Shown: positions 42,864-52,777 of the stretch, in pieces
Numbering within the stretch: the stretch's first letter is position 1
Layout of the letters: every line of letters begins with the position of its first letter
Source of the DNA: Nocardia altamirensis NBRC 108246
GTDB lineage: Bacteria; Actinomycetota; Actinomycetes; Mycobacteriales; Mycobacteriaceae
Assembly (NCBI RefSeq): GCF_001612685.1
Contig: NZ_BDAY01000035.1
Coordinates: forward strand, 1 to 64,000
DNA: 64,000 nucleotides
Direction of reading: 5' to 3'
The notes under the pieces: model-generated
The model's input: only the letters and a program-made list of their open reading frames with translations
Database searches by the model: none
What the model was told of the DNA's origin: nothing
Program-made: the position numbers and the translations under genes

Positions 42864-44354
42864 TCATGAATGGTCGGACCGACGCCACGCGGCGAGATCC
42901 GCGTGGAGCGCGGCCAAGGCGCTGTGGCTGGAGCGGTACATCCCATAGAGCGGACGCAGCCGATCGGCTTGCTCCGACGGCACGAACGTGCGCGCGACGT
43001 GAACCGTTGCGGCAGCAGCGGATTCGATGTCGGGATAGATCCCGATGCCCACCGCGCCGAGCAACGCCGCGCCCAACACGGCGCTGTCGCGCACCCGCAG
43101 GCTCTCGACCGGACGCTCCAGCACGTCGGCATGGATTTGCGCCCACAACGCGCTGCGCGCCCCGCCGCCCGAGAACGTCACACTGGGCACCGAACGCCCG
43201 CAGGCAATCTCGACACCGCCGAGCACGTGCCTGCCCGACATCGCAACGCCCTGCAGCACCGCCAGCGACAGGTCCGCCGTGGTGGTCGCCGAGCTCATCC
43301 CGAGGAAGCTTGCCCGAATGTCGGCGTCCCACAGCGGCGCTCGCTCGCCGGAGAGGTGGGGAGTGAAGATCACGCCTGGCGTGCCTGCCGCCGCCGAGTC
43401 GAAAACGTCCTCGATGCGCAACCCGGCGACCCGGCTCCACCAGCGCACCGCATCGCCGCCGGCCTGGGTCGGCCCGGCGTGCACGTAATAGCCGTGCCGC
43501 AGTGGAAAAGTCACGATGCCGGGCGCGGGGTGCGCTTGCTCCGAGGCGCCTGCGACGACCAGCGATGTCCCGCATGAGACCATCCCGCGACCGGGTTCGG
43601 TGGCGTGGCTGCCGAATACGGCGCTGTAGGCGTCCATGGTGCCGACCACGACGTCGGCCGAGTCGGCTCGGCCGAGTCGCGTTTCTGGTTCCAGGATCTC
43701 CGGCAGTCTGCCCGCGAGACCGTCGACGAGGCCTACCGCGTCGGGAAGGTAGCCCTGCGGGCCTGCCACGCGGACGCCGGAGAGCAGATCGGTCGCGACC
43801 CGGCCCGTCAGTTGCGCAGCGACGAAGTCTTTGGGGCCGAGCACCCACCGCGTCTTCGCCCAGGCGGACGGATTCGCCGTGGCAAACCATTGCGCACGAG
43901 CTCCGACGAACGAGGCGTCGAGGGTGATGGGGGAACCCCAGATACGAACCTTGTCCTCGGCGGTGAAACGGGCATCGAGCTCGGCGGCGATGTCGGCGCA
44001 GCGCTGGTCCTGCCAGACGATGGCGGGCCCGAGCGGCTGCAGCTGGTCGTCGGTGAACATGTGGGTATTCACCTGGCTCGTCAGCCCGATCGCCCGCACC
44101 GACCCCGCAGGCACCGCGGACAGGACCGCGCGCATACCGTCGACACAGCCGCGCCACCAGTCCCACGCATCCTGCTCTGCCCAGCCGGGCCGCGGCCTGC
44201 TGATCGGATACGGCGTGGAGTGCTCGGCGAGCGGCTGCCCGTCCGCCGTGAACACGGCGACCTTGACCGCCGTAGTGCCGATGTCGATACCAAGCAACAA
44301 CGTGCCCGATCCCGCAGCGTCCCTACCGATGTCGGATCCATCCACGAGTCGCAT
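42864..44354 (-). CDS. FGGY-family carbohydrate kinase, xylulokinase-like
   Basis: A 496-residue sugar/polyol kinase. LLLGIDIGTTAVKVAVF is the phosphate-1 motif, GWAEQDAWDWW, IVWQDQR and the ATP-binding VTFSGGGARSALWAQIHAD are FGGY hallmarks; the order resembles xylulokinase. No sugar transporter or isomerase is adjacent, so the substrate is open. It is 47 bp downstream of the GGDEF gene. Confidence 0.88.
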   Translation of the reverse strand: MRLVDGSDIGRDAAGSGTLLLGIDIGTTAVKVAVFTADGQPLAEHSTPYPISRPRPGWAEQDAWDWWRGCVDGMRAVLSAVPAGSVRAIGLTSQVNTHMFTDDQLQPLGPAIVWQDQRCADIAAELDARFTAEDKVRIWGSPITLDASFVGARAQWFATANPSAWAKTRWVLGPKDFVAAQLTGRVATDLLSGVRVAGPQGYLPDAVGLVDGLAGRLPEILEPETRLGRADSADVVVGTMDAYSAVFGSHATEPGRGMVSCGTSLVVAGASEQAHPAPGIVTFPLRHGYYVHAGPTQAGGDAVRWWSRVAGLRIEDVFDSAAAGTPGVIFTPHLSGERAPLWDADIRASFLGMSSATTTADLSLAVLQGVAMSGRHVLGGVEIACGRSVPSVTFSGGGARSALWAQIHADVLERPVESLRVRDSAVLGAALLGAVGIGIYPDIESAAAATVHVARTFVPSEQADRLRPLYGMYRSSHSALAALHADLAAWRRSDHS

Positions 44355-44401
44355 CCTCGCATCTAAGCGCCCGTCGGAACCTGCCGGAGCGGGTGATCAC
44401 T

Positions 44402-45535
44402 TCATGCGTCGGTGGTCAGGCGGGGCAGGTGCGGTGCGGTGTCTGGCTGGGTGACCGCTACGGTGTTGCCGCCGCGGCGTTTGGCTTCGTACATCGCGAT
44501 ATCGGAGCACCGCAACGCGTAGTGGCTCGGGTGCGGGTCGGCCGGTGGGGGAATCAGGAATACCGTGATCCCGACGCTGGCGGTGACCGGGACGGGCAGG
44601 TCGGGTGTGGTTTCCACGGCCTGGCGCAGCCGTTCCGCCAGCACCGATGCCGGGTCGTCACGGAGATAGCCTGCGACGACGAATTCCTCGCCACCCGCGC
44701 GCGCGACGAGAGCATCGGGGTCGGCGGCGGCGCGGACCCGGTTCGCGATCCGGATCAGGACCTCGTCGCCTGCCGCGTGACCGAACTCGTCGTTGATGTG
44801 TTTGAACCGGTCCATGTCCAGGGTCGCCACATACACCGGGCCGCGGTGGTGCGCGTCGAAGTATCGGGGGAGGAAGGTGTCGAGGGCCCTCCGGTTCCAG
44901 AGTTTGGTCAGGGGATCGGACAGGGAGTCGCGGCGCAGCAGCCAGTGGCCGAAATGCGAGACCGGCAGCGCGACAACGGTGGCGGCGACCATGCCGAGGA
45001 TCAATGCGGCGCCGAAGGCGTAATCGCCTGCGGCGCCGCCGGATCGGGCCGAATCGTCGGTCACCATCAATGCGGTCACCGCCAACACCGACGCCACCGA
45101 CCAGCAGACGTGCAGGATCAGCGCGCGTGGGCCGAGGAAGAGCAGGTATCCGCCGGGGATGATCAGCGTTGCCGTCGCGATCGCTCCGTACACATGGTTG
45201 TGCACGGTCAGCGCGGAGACGGTGATGACCAGATCGGCGCACGCGATCATCACCAGCGATTCGGTTTCGCTCGGCCAGGGCAACAACCACCAGCGCAACG
45301 TCCAATACACCGCAACGACCGCGGTGACCACGGCCACCGTCTTCCCGACCGGTCCGTGGAAGCCGCCGGGCGATGCCGACATGCACAGGCTCATCGCCAG
45401 CAGCACCGCACCGCCGATGCCGATCATGAACCTCGTCAGGCCGAGGGCGGCGTGGGATTCGAATGCGGCGACTATCGCGCGGTAGTCGACCCGGTCGCGC
45501 CACCAGGCAAACAGCAGAAATCGGGTATCGGCCAT
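44402..45535 (-). CDS. membrane-bound GGDEF protein (diguanylate cyclase)
   Basis: A 377-residue protein with about six N-terminal transmembrane helices and a C-terminal GGDEF domain: LTKLWNRRALDTF, DMDRFKHINDEFGHAAGD and the active-site loop AGGEEF. An intact GGEEF suggests cyclic di-GMP synthesis. It is paralogous to the protein at 57076-58203, sharing an opening MAD--W--D--Y and the same topology. The start 45535 is chosen by that comparison; the frame remains open to 45646. Confidence 0.88.
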   Translation of the reverse strand: MADTRFLLFAWWRDRVDYRAIVAAFESHAALGLTRFMIGIGGAVLLAMSLCMSASPGGFHGPVGKTVAVVTAVVAVYWTLRWWLLPWPSETESLVMIACADLVITVSALTVHNHVYGAIATATLIIPGGYLLFLGPRALILHVCWSVASVLAVTALMVTDDSARSGGAAGDYAFGAALILGMVAATVVALPVSHFGHWLLRRDSLSDPLTKLWNRRALDTFLPRYFDAHHRGPVYVATLDMDRFKHINDEFGHAAGDEVLIRIANRVRAAADPDALVARAGGEEFVVAGYLRDDPASVLAERLRQAVETTPDLPVPVTASVGITVFLIPPPADPHPSHYALRCSDIAMYEAKRRGGNTVAVTQPDTAPHLPRLTTDA

Positions 45536-45862
45536 CGAGTCACCACTTTCAAGTGGACAACGAGCACCTTCAACCGCAGGACAGGAGACGCCAACTGCAT
45601 GCACACATGGAGCAGAAGAGAGGTAGGGCGACGATACTCTGAGCATTCTATGCGGACACTGTGTCCTGCATCACGCTGACCTGGTTGCCGGGGGCCGCGC
45701 GATACCGGCTCCATGAGACCCGACCGGGAGAGTCCCGCTCAGGGTGAGTAGTGGTGGAATGCGGGTATGCGAGATCGAGTGGTGCAGTACGCATGTGCTC
45801 GCGCGGGTGGTGTGGAACCCTTGGTCGAGTCGAACTGCGGCCAGTGAACTGGGAGAGCTCCG
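45536..45862. other. 327-bp divergent intergenic region
   Basis: Lies between divergently read genes at 44402 (complement) and 45863. It is somewhat less GC-rich near 45600-45780. No coding frame, repeat or confident promoter was found; it should hold promoters for both neighbours. Confidence 0.5.
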
Positions 45863-46732
45863 ATGCCGTTTCTGCTGATCAAAGGCGTGTTCCGCGCCAA
45901 GGGCGCACAGCCCGATGGTGATTCGGTGCGATTCAAGCCCGACACGGTGGCTGATTGGGACTTGGTCGGCGGGGAAACGCCGGTCAAGCGCAACGCCTCG
46001 GGTGCGGCACAGTTGCGTCTGGACGGGATCGACTCGCTGGAAACTCACTACACGCCCCTACACGGCACCCGCATGCACCAGCCGCTGCCATTGGCGCGGG
46101 CGGCGGCCGACGAACTGCTGGACTGGCTCGGATTCACGGGCGTCGAGCGGGATGCCCAGGAAACGGTCACCGCGTGCGATCAGGACGAAGTACCCGGCTT
46201 CATCCTGACCCGAAGCGCCGACCTGTACGGTCGCTGCATCGCCATCGCCGGACGTGGCGAAGCACCCGCAGCCTCGGGCAGTCAGGTCTTCGTCGATCCC
46301 GAGCTCTTGCGTACCACCCTCAATCAACACCAGCTGAGCATCGGTCTGGCCTACCCGACCTACTACCGCAACCTGTTTCCCGAACTCCGCAACGAACTCA
46401 GCGCCGCTGTCGCCACCGCGATCGCCGCCAAGCTCGGCGTCTGGGCGGTCGATGTGACAACCTCGGGCGCGATCGTCGCGACCGAAACCTCGCTCACCGA
46501 CGACCTGGTCGTCCTCCCGAAGTTGTTCCGGCGCATGGCCGACTATCTGCAGCTCGGCGCGGGAGACCTGTCCTTGGCGGGTTTCCCGGACTTCCTGGCT
46601 CAAGCGAAGGACCGGTTCTTCATCCTGTCCACCGGACACTCCACCACCGGCCTCGACGCCATCACCGAGGTCGACGGGAACACGGTTCGAATGACGCACG
46701 CCGCAACGGATCTCGTGTTCGACGAAAAATGA
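45863..46732 (+). CDS. SNase-like (thermonuclease-fold) domain protein
   Basis: A 289-residue protein without signal peptide. The N-terminal PDGDSVRFKP and QLRLDGIDSLETHY resemble the DGDTv and lrliGIDapE blocks of staphylococcal-nuclease-like OB folds, suggesting a nuclease relative. The central and C-terminal parts are not recognised. GGGAGAG precedes the ATG. Confidence 0.6.
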   Translation: MPFLLIKGVFRAKGAQPDGDSVRFKPDTVADWDLVGGETPVKRNASGAAQLRLDGIDSLETHYTPLHGTRMHQPLPLARAAADELLDWLGFTGVERDAQETVTACDQDEVPGFILTRSADLYGRCIAIAGRGEAPAASGSQVFVDPELLRTTLNQHQLSIGLAYPTYYRNLFPELRNELSAAVATAIAAKLGVWAVDVTTSGAIVATETSLTDDLVVLPKLFRRMADYLQLGAGDLSLAGFPDFLAQAKDRFFILSTGHSTTGLDAITEVDGNTVRMTHAATDLVFDEK

Positions 46733-46973
46733 ACTCGAGGATTCCCGAGACCTCAGCGCTCGGTCTGCTTCGCCGGTAGTGCGGCTCGGCGTCCGGTCGG
46801 TAAGTAGCTCGCGCGCACCGGATTACACCCTCCTATGGTGAGCATAGGCATATACCGATGCCATGCCGATGCCGTCGTGCGCGGTTCGAGGCAAGGTCGC
46901 AGGGGCTGCGGTGCCGATCGGCGCGAGCCGAGGCGCCGCTGCTGCCAACGTCCCATGCCGGAAGGCTCCGCCA

Positions 46974-48221
46974 GTGCCCATCTCGTCGCCGAATCCTGCC
47001 GTGTCAACGAGCACGCTGCCGCACCATGGCTCGCCGGTCGGTCCCGCCCCCGATCGGGTTGCGCTGTATCGCCCGGAGTTCGCCGCCGATCCACATCGGG
47101 CCTACGCCACGATGCGCGCCGAGTACGGCGGGCTGGTTCCGGTGGAGCTGGCGCCGGAGGTGCCTGCGACGCTGGTGATCGACTATCGCATCGCGTTGCG
47201 GATTCTGCATGACCCCGAGCGGTTTCCGGCCGATCCACGCGGCTGGCAGCACTCGGTGCCCGCCGACAGTCCGGTGCTGCCCATGCTGGAGTGGCGGCCG
47301 AATGCCTTGCGCAGCGCCGGATTCGAGCACGCACGATACCGATTGGTGAACACCGCGGCGATCGGCGCCACCGATCTGCGCGAATTGCGTGCCACGGTAG
47401 GGACTTTGGCGGACACGTTGATCGAGCGGTTCGGTCGGACCGGCAGCGCGGATCTGGTGCGAGAGTACGCGGGACCGCTGGCGTTCGGCGTCGTCAACGA
47501 CATGCTCGGCTGCCCGCCGGAGATCGGCGAGCGGATCGCGCGGGGTATGGCCGCGATCTTCGAAGGCGCGGATGCCGCGGCGGGCAACGAGCTGCTCACG
47601 CAGGCGCTGATGGACCTCGTCGCCCACAAGCGCGCCACACCGGGGGAGGACATCGCCACGCGACTACTGACCCATCAACTCGGCTTGAGCGACCTGGAGC
47701 TGGTCCACCAGCTCGTCGTGCTCTACGGGGCGGGGATCGAACCGCTGCAGAACCTCGTCCTCAACACGTTGCTCCTGATCCTCGAAGACGAGCGATTCGG
47801 TGGTGACCTGCTCGGCGGCAGCCTGTCGACCAGGGACGCGCTCGACGAGGTGCTGTTCACCGATCCGCCCATGGCGAACTTCTGCATCAGCTATCCGCGT
47901 CAGCCGGTGCTCGTCGACGACGTGTGGTTGCCCGCGCACCAGCCGGTGGTGATCAGCATGGCCGCCTGCAACAACGACCCGGCGATCCGCACCGAGGACC
48001 GCACCGGCAACCGATCGCATCTGGCGTGGAGCGCCGGACCGCACGCATGCCCCGCGCGCTCCGCAGCCTACTTGGTCGCCCAGGAAGCAGTCGACCACCT
48101 GCTCGACGTGCTGCCCGATCTCCAATTGGCAATCCCCGCAACCGATTTGGTCTGGCGCCCCGGACCGTTCCACCGGGCGTTGGCAGCACTGTCGGTGACA
48201 TTTCCGCCGATACCGGCGTGA
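46974..48221 (+). CDS. atypical cytochrome P450 (conservon/CYP157-like)
   Basis: A 415-residue P450. The haem-cysteine loop is LAWSAGPHACPAR. Two normally conserved features are changed: the I-helix AGxxT region reads YGAGIEPLQN without Thr, and the K-helix ExxR reads DEVLFTDPP with Phe in place of Arg. Streptomyces CYP157-type proteins are known to lack the canonical ExxR, and this one looks related. No conservon partners lie beside it. GTG 46974 has GGAAGG eight bases upstream; the longer frame from 46863 lacks a site. Confidence 0.8.
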   Translation: MPISSPNPAVSTSTLPHHGSPVGPAPDRVALYRPEFAADPHRAYATMRAEYGGLVPVELAPEVPATLVIDYRIALRILHDPERFPADPRGWQHSVPADSPVLPMLEWRPNALRSAGFEHARYRLVNTAAIGATDLRELRATVGTLADTLIERFGRTGSADLVREYAGPLAFGVVNDMLGCPPEIGERIARGMAAIFEGADAAAGNELLTQALMDLVAHKRATPGEDIATRLLTHQLGLSDLELVHQLVVLYGAGIEPLQNLVLNTLLLILEDERFGGDLLGGSLSTRDALDEVLFTDPPMANFCISYPRQPVLVDDVWLPAHQPVVISMAACNNDPAIRTEDRTGNRSHLAWSAGPHACPARSAAYLVAQEAVDHLLDVLPDLQLAIPATDLVWRPGPFHRALAALSVTFPPIPA

Positions 48222-48369
48222 GCGGTATCAGGACACGTTCAGAGGCTTTCAGCCCTTGATCGTTGCGGTGTAGGTGCTGTTGAGGCAGGTGAACCCGCCG
48301 TCCCCACCCCCGAATCTCAGCTTCCGACAACATGTTACGAGCCGATCCGAAACTTGATCAGTCAGTCGT

Positions 48370-49956
48370 TCAACGGACAAGCAGCAGGATGATGGTCATT
48401 CCCGGCGATCGGATCGTCTCGGCGACGTCGTAGGTGTCGCGCAGGGCGGATACTTTGTCAGGTGGCATCGGCTTGGCTCGGGTGACGGGATCCACGGTGT
48501 ACGGCCCCGCTTGGTCGCCGGCCATGACCATCCAGAGCCGCGCGGGTGGCTGCGGCGTGAGACAGGCTGCGTAGTCGGCACATTCGGTGGCGAACAGGTC
48601 ATTACGCTCGGTTGCGGTCTGCGCCAGGAAGACATCGCGTGGCAGTGGGTTAGCGCGCGTGTAGTAGGCGAGTCCGGTGTCGAGAAGCCAGAAGTCGCGG
48701 CCGCCGTAGACGAGGCCGTCGTTCGGCCGTTGCCGAGTGGCGATCAGTTTCGCTGCCTCGGCGTAGCCGGTGTGGTTGGCAGGTTGGTTGGCGAGCAGGT
48801 TGACCGCGGGATACAGCTCATGGTCGTGGGATCCGAGCGTCCGTGCCGCCACCTGGTCGGACAGACCGACCAGCGCCAGTGCCGCAAGTCCGCATGCGGC
48901 GGCGATCCGCCAGCGGACAGCGGCCAATGCGGCGCCGGCCAGGACGGACCACGTCGGCAGGGTGAAGAGCAGATACCGCGGCAGCTAGTACGACGTCCCG
49001 ACCCGAGACATGACCCAGATGGCGAGCACGGGAAGAACTGCGACCGCGGTGACAGCTGCGACCTTTGCCCGGTCGCGTCGCAACCACGCGAGCGCCGCTA
49101 GCACCAACACGGCATAGGCCACCGGCGCGGATCGGAAGACCTGCGTCCACAGCCCGCCGCCTTGCGCGAAAGGATGGTCGACACCCAGCAAGGCAAGCAG
49201 CGACGGCCGTGGAATCCACGTGATCTGCCTGGCCTGCTGCCCCAGACCGAGGATCAGCAGCGGGAGCAGGGCGAGCAGCGCGGCTGCGGTGACCACCCCT
49301 GCGCGCATGAGCCGTTGTTCCCGAGATCGCCACCATACGACGAACACCACCGCGAGATGCCCGGCAAGGATGGCCAGCGCCACCATATTGGTGAGCCCGA
49401 CGAGGACGATCGCCGCACCGTAGCGCAGCCACCGCCACCATCCTGGGTCGTCCAGCGCGGCGAGCAGCAGGAAGGTCGCCAGCGCACAGGCGAACATCAG
49501 CAGGGCGTATGGGCGCGCCTCCTGGGCCATCCTGGAAACCTCTGGCACCAGAACGAATATCAGCCCTGCCAGGAATCCTGCCCATCGGCCGAACAGCCGA
49601 GCACCGATCAGTGACACCATGCCTGCCGCCGCGGCTGCGGCAAGCAACGATGGCGCCCGCATGCTTACGGCGGAATCGCCGAACACTGCAATCCAACCGT
49701 GCATGACCAGGTAGTACGGGGCGTGGACACCGTCGACGTTGCTCGCCAGCGAGAGGATCTGGGGCACCGAGCGCGTCGCCGCGCTCCACGTCGCCAACTC
49801 GTCGCGCCACAACTCGGGTACGCCGATCCCCACCATGCCAACCAGCAGCATGAGGAGGCCGGACGAGACCCATCCTGCCTGCTCGAGCACCGCGGCCGAC
49901 CTCGGCGGACATACTCGTGCCGACGGCGGCGCGGAGACGGAACTCTTTTCTGTCAC
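48370..49956 (-). pseudogene. GT39/ArnT-like membrane glycosyltransferase interrupted by in-frame TAG
   Basis: One continuous frame of 528 codons with a single TAG at 48985-48987. Upstream (323 residues) are the catalytic-loop start VPELWRDELATWSA, HAPYYLVMHGW and multiple transmembrane helices; after the stop the frame continues LPRYLLFTLPTWSVLAG, the normal family segment, to a natural end. In relatives a Trp is plausible at this point, so TGG to TAG is the likely change. The gene is probably inactive, or it is a sequence error. Confidence 0.8.
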
Positions 49957-50612
49957 AGGGAATTCGTCCTCCTTCCGGTCCAGGAGTATGTGAGGACTAG
50001 CGCAGAGTAGCGGGCAAATGATCAGCTAACAAGAGGGTCGCCAGCGGATCGCATCCACGTTGGCGACAGTCTGGCGTGCGCGCATGGGTTGACCGCGGAC
50101 AGTGAATCAACCACGGCCACATGATCATCCCGCGCGGGGGGCGCCTCGATTGTGTTTGGTTCGCTGCACAAGTCCGTCCGTATTGCGCAAACATATTGAC
50201 AAATAGCCGAAAGAGGGCGTGCATTTTGCGGGCGCAAGTCATTGGTTACCGCACGGTTCGTTTGGTGTCAGTTCAGTAGGGGTCGGGGCATGTTGCGGCG
50301 AAGCCGCAGTGTTGGTGCTGGTAGGGGCGATGCGGTGCATGGTGCGGGCACCAGCCAGAGCCCTCCTTTTCGACGCCGAGTCCTCTACTATTAATTGGAT
50401 TGAACCGAACGGCTGCGTGCCTCGTATCTCTCACGGGGGGCGACCGAGAGCAGGCTTGGGAATGGCTGAGTGCGTAGTCCCACCGAAACGAGCGAGCCTG
50501 CGGGAATCTGGTGTCCCTTGCCCTTCCCCGGTGCCGGTTGCCGCATATGTGCCGGTGCTGTCTGCCGCCTGCGTCCATCAAGACGTCCGATGATGGAATG
50601 AGGAAATATCAC
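49957..50612. other. 656-bp region without a recognised gene
   Basis: Separates the leftward glycosyltransferase from the YceI gene. It contains a consensus TTGACA at 50196-50201 and an AT-rich spot TACTATTAATTGG near 50386-50398, either of which might belong to a promoter. A 124-codon frame from 50219 has a passable ribosome-binding site but protein-like composition is lacking and no family is seen, so I do not call it. Confidence 0.5.
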
Positions 50613-51512
50613 ATGACAAATCAGAGAAGCTCCGGGCGGATTCGATCCGCGCTACGCAATCCAATTACCTGGATCGTGGTAGTGGTCGTAGTGGTCGCAC
50701 TCGCTGTCGGCGGCCCCTTTATCTACCTTCGAATGGTCAGCGCGAACAACCCGGACCCATTGAGCTTCAATGATCTGGCGACCTCGAGCGGCCCACCGCG
50801 GACGACGACGATGCCGCCGGTGCCGACGACCGATGCAGCGAGTGTGACGCCGTCCATCGCCGCACTGCCCACGGCGGAATCCCCGGTTCCACCGCCACCC
50901 GAGGCCCCGGCACCGCCACCACCACCAGCTCCGGCACCACCGCCACCGCCCGTCGCGCTGGCTCCGCCGCCGCCCCCTCCCGCACCGAGTAGTCCGATCG
51001 CGGGAACATGGACCGTCGGTTCCGGCACGGAGGCCCGTTGGGCCACCGACGACACGATCATGGGACAGACGACCCGGGTGATCGGCCGGACCTACGATGT
51101 TTCGGGATCGATCCAGGTCGATGGCCTGACTATCACGTCAGCGAACATGACGGTCAATATGCAAACCGCGAACTGCGACTGCATGCATGATCCGGCCTAC
51201 CATCAAATGCTGGAGACGGGCAAGTTCCCGACGTCGTCGTTCGTGCTGACGAGTCCTATTGTCTTCCCGTCGGTTCCGACCGCAGGCGCGACGGTCAGCG
51301 TCCCCGCCACCGGCCGGTTCACCGTCCATGGCGTCACTCGCACGGTGACCTTCAATTTCGAAACCACCGAGGTCGGTCAGCGTCTCGCGTTCAAGACCAG
51401 CATCCCGGTCGAACCGGCCGATTTCAGCATCCAGCCCCCGATCAGCAGTAACCCGTTGGGCAGCATCTCCAACACCACCATCGACTTGCTGATCGCTTTC
51501 GAAAGGTCCTGA
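50613..51512 (+). CDS. membrane-anchored YceI-domain protein
   Basis: A 299-residue protein. One N-terminal transmembrane helix (WIVVVVVVVALAVGGPFIYL) is followed by a Thr/Pro linker with long runs of Pro and Ala (about residues 60-130), then a YceI lipocalin-like domain from GTWTVGSGTEARW to the C-terminus (ADFSIQPPIS). YceI proteins bind polyprenoid or lipid ligands outside the membrane. It lies convergent with the terpenoid/HPPD operon, so binding a prenylated product is conceivable. AGGAAA lies six bases before the ATG. Confidence 0.85.
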   Translation: MTNQRSSGRIRSALRNPITWIVVVVVVVALAVGGPFIYLRMVSANNPDPLSFNDLATSSGPPRTTTMPPVPTTDAASVTPSIAALPTAESPVPPPPEAPAPPPPPAPAPPPPPVALAPPPPPPAPSSPIAGTWTVGSGTEARWATDDTIMGQTTRVIGRTYDVSGSIQVDGLTITSANMTVNMQTANCDCMHDPAYHQMLETGKFPTSSFVLTSPIVFPSVPTAGATVSVPATGRFTVHGVTRTVTFNFETTEVGQRLAFKTSIPVEPADFSIQPPISSNPLGSISNTTIDLLIAFERS

Positions 51513-51563
51513 CCTGAATTGCGTCCGGCAGGACGATTGATCATGGTGTAGCGCAACGCAGTT

Positions 51564-51594
51564 GGGACGGCCCGCCACTTCGGCGGACCGTCCC
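51564..51594. terminator. strong bidirectional hairpin between yceI-like gene and hppD
   Basis: GGGACGGCCCGCC (51564-51576) pairs with GGCGGACCGTCCC (51582-51594): 12 of 13 positions match, with a 5-base loop. It begins directly at the hppD stop codon and is 52 bp after the YceI stop. No T run follows, but the very stable stem between convergent genes is the usual form in high-GC actinobacteria. Confidence 0.7.
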
Positions 51595-52746
51595 TTACCA
51601 GGTGCCGCGCTTGGCTTGCTCGCGTTCTATCGCCTCGAACAGCGCCTTGAAATTACCCTTGCCGAAGCCGAGCGAGCCGCGTCGCTCGATCAGCTCGAAA
51701 AACACGGTCGGGCGGTCCTGCACCGGCTTGGTAAAGATCTGCAAGAGGTAACCGTTCTCGTCCCGATCAGCCAGGATCTGCAGGTCGCGCAGTTGTTGAA
51801 TCGGCGCCCGGATCGACCCGACCCGTTCGGCGAGGGTGTCATAGTACGAATCCGGCGTAGCCAAAAACTCCACGCCCATCTCACGCATCGCCCGCACACT
51901 CGCGACGATGTCATCGGTAGCAAGGGCCACGTGCTGCACACCAGGTCCGCCGTAGTACTCGAGGTACTCCTCGATCTGGGATTTCCTTGTGCCCGAAGCG
52001 GGTTCGTTGATCGGGAACTTGACCCGGCGGTTGCCGCTGGCCACCACCTTGGACATCAGCGCCGAGTACTCGGTGGCGATGTCGTCGCCGATGAACTCGG
52101 CCATGTTGGTGAATCCCATGACGCGACGGTAGAACTCGACCCATTCGTCCATCCGCTCGACGTTGCCGACGCAGTGGTCGATCGACTGGAAGTACCGATC
52201 CGGATGATGCGCGGGTTTGGCGGGAAAGAGCGGTTTCGCCTCGACGAAGCCGGGCAGAAACGGGCCGTCGTAGCGGGACCGGTCCACCAACGTGTGCTGC
52301 GTATCGCCGTAGGTCGCGAGCGTGGCGACGCGGACGGTGCCGTGTCCGTCGTGGAGTTCCTCCGGTGGGCGCAACACGGTGGCGCCGCGAGTCCGCGCGT
52401 AATCGATCGCCTTGTCTGCGTCGGGTACCTGGATCGCCAGGTCGGCGATGCCGTCACCGTGCCGTGCCACCGATTCACCAACCACCGTTCCGGCCCGCAC
52501 CTCGCCGGCCATGACAAATCGGGTCTCACCGGAAGTCAGGACATACTCGGCGATGTCCGGGCAGCCGGTCTCCGGCCCCCGGTAGGCGACGAGGGTCATG
52601 CCGAACGCCGCCGAATAGTAGTAGGCGGCCTGCTTGGCATTGCCGACGTGGAATCGCACATGGTCGATGCCGATCACGGGGAACGGGTCGGCCGAATCAT
52701 CGTGCGCCCCAGCATCTGTCGCGTCCGTTGCGGTGCTCGAGCTCAT
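51595..52746 (-). CDS. hppD: 4-hydroxyphenylpyruvate dioxygenase
   Basis: A 383-residue two-domain vicinal-oxygen-chelate enzyme making homogentisate. Fe ligands are His191 (SIDHCVGNV), His272 (GVQHVALAT) and Glu351 (VFFELIERRG). KFPINEPASGTRKSQIEEYLEY-type and FGKGNFKALFEAIE segments follow HPPD rather than hydroxymandelate synthase. It is last in an operon with a UbiA prenyltransferase, a prenyl diphosphate synthase and a terpene cyclase, and not with homogentisate-degrading genes, so its product is probably an acceptor for prenylation. Confidence 0.92.
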   Translation of the reverse strand: MSSSTATDATDAGAHDDSADPFPVIGIDHVRFHVGNAKQAAYYYSAAFGMTLVAYRGPETGCPDIAEYVLTSGETRFVMAGEVRAGTVVGESVARHGDGIADLAIQVPDADKAIDYARTRGATVLRPPEELHDGHGTVRVATLATYGDTQHTLVDRSRYDGPFLPGFVEAKPLFPAKPAHHPDRYFQSIDHCVGNVERMDEWVEFYRRVMGFTNMAEFIGDDIATEYSALMSKVVASGNRRVKFPINEPASGTRKSQIEEYLEYYGGPGVQHVALATDDIVASVRAMREMGVEFLATPDSYYDTLAERVGSIRAPIQQLRDLQILADRDENGYLLQIFTKPVQDRPTVFFELIERRGSLGFGKGNFKALFEAIEREQAKRGTW

Positions 52747-52777
52747 TCGCCTGCCTGCTATCCGAGTTCGAGTGTCG

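Noticed and set aside
50219..50593. 124-codon frame downstream of TTGACA with a passable ribosome-binding site
   Set aside because: The peptide has no domain, no signal peptide and irregular codon third-position use, so coding is not supported.
51595..52746. Possible hydroxymandelate synthase instead of HPPD
   Set aside because: The C-terminal FGKGNFKALFEAIEREQ and the surrounding prenyl genes fit HPPD, and no glycopeptide cluster is present.
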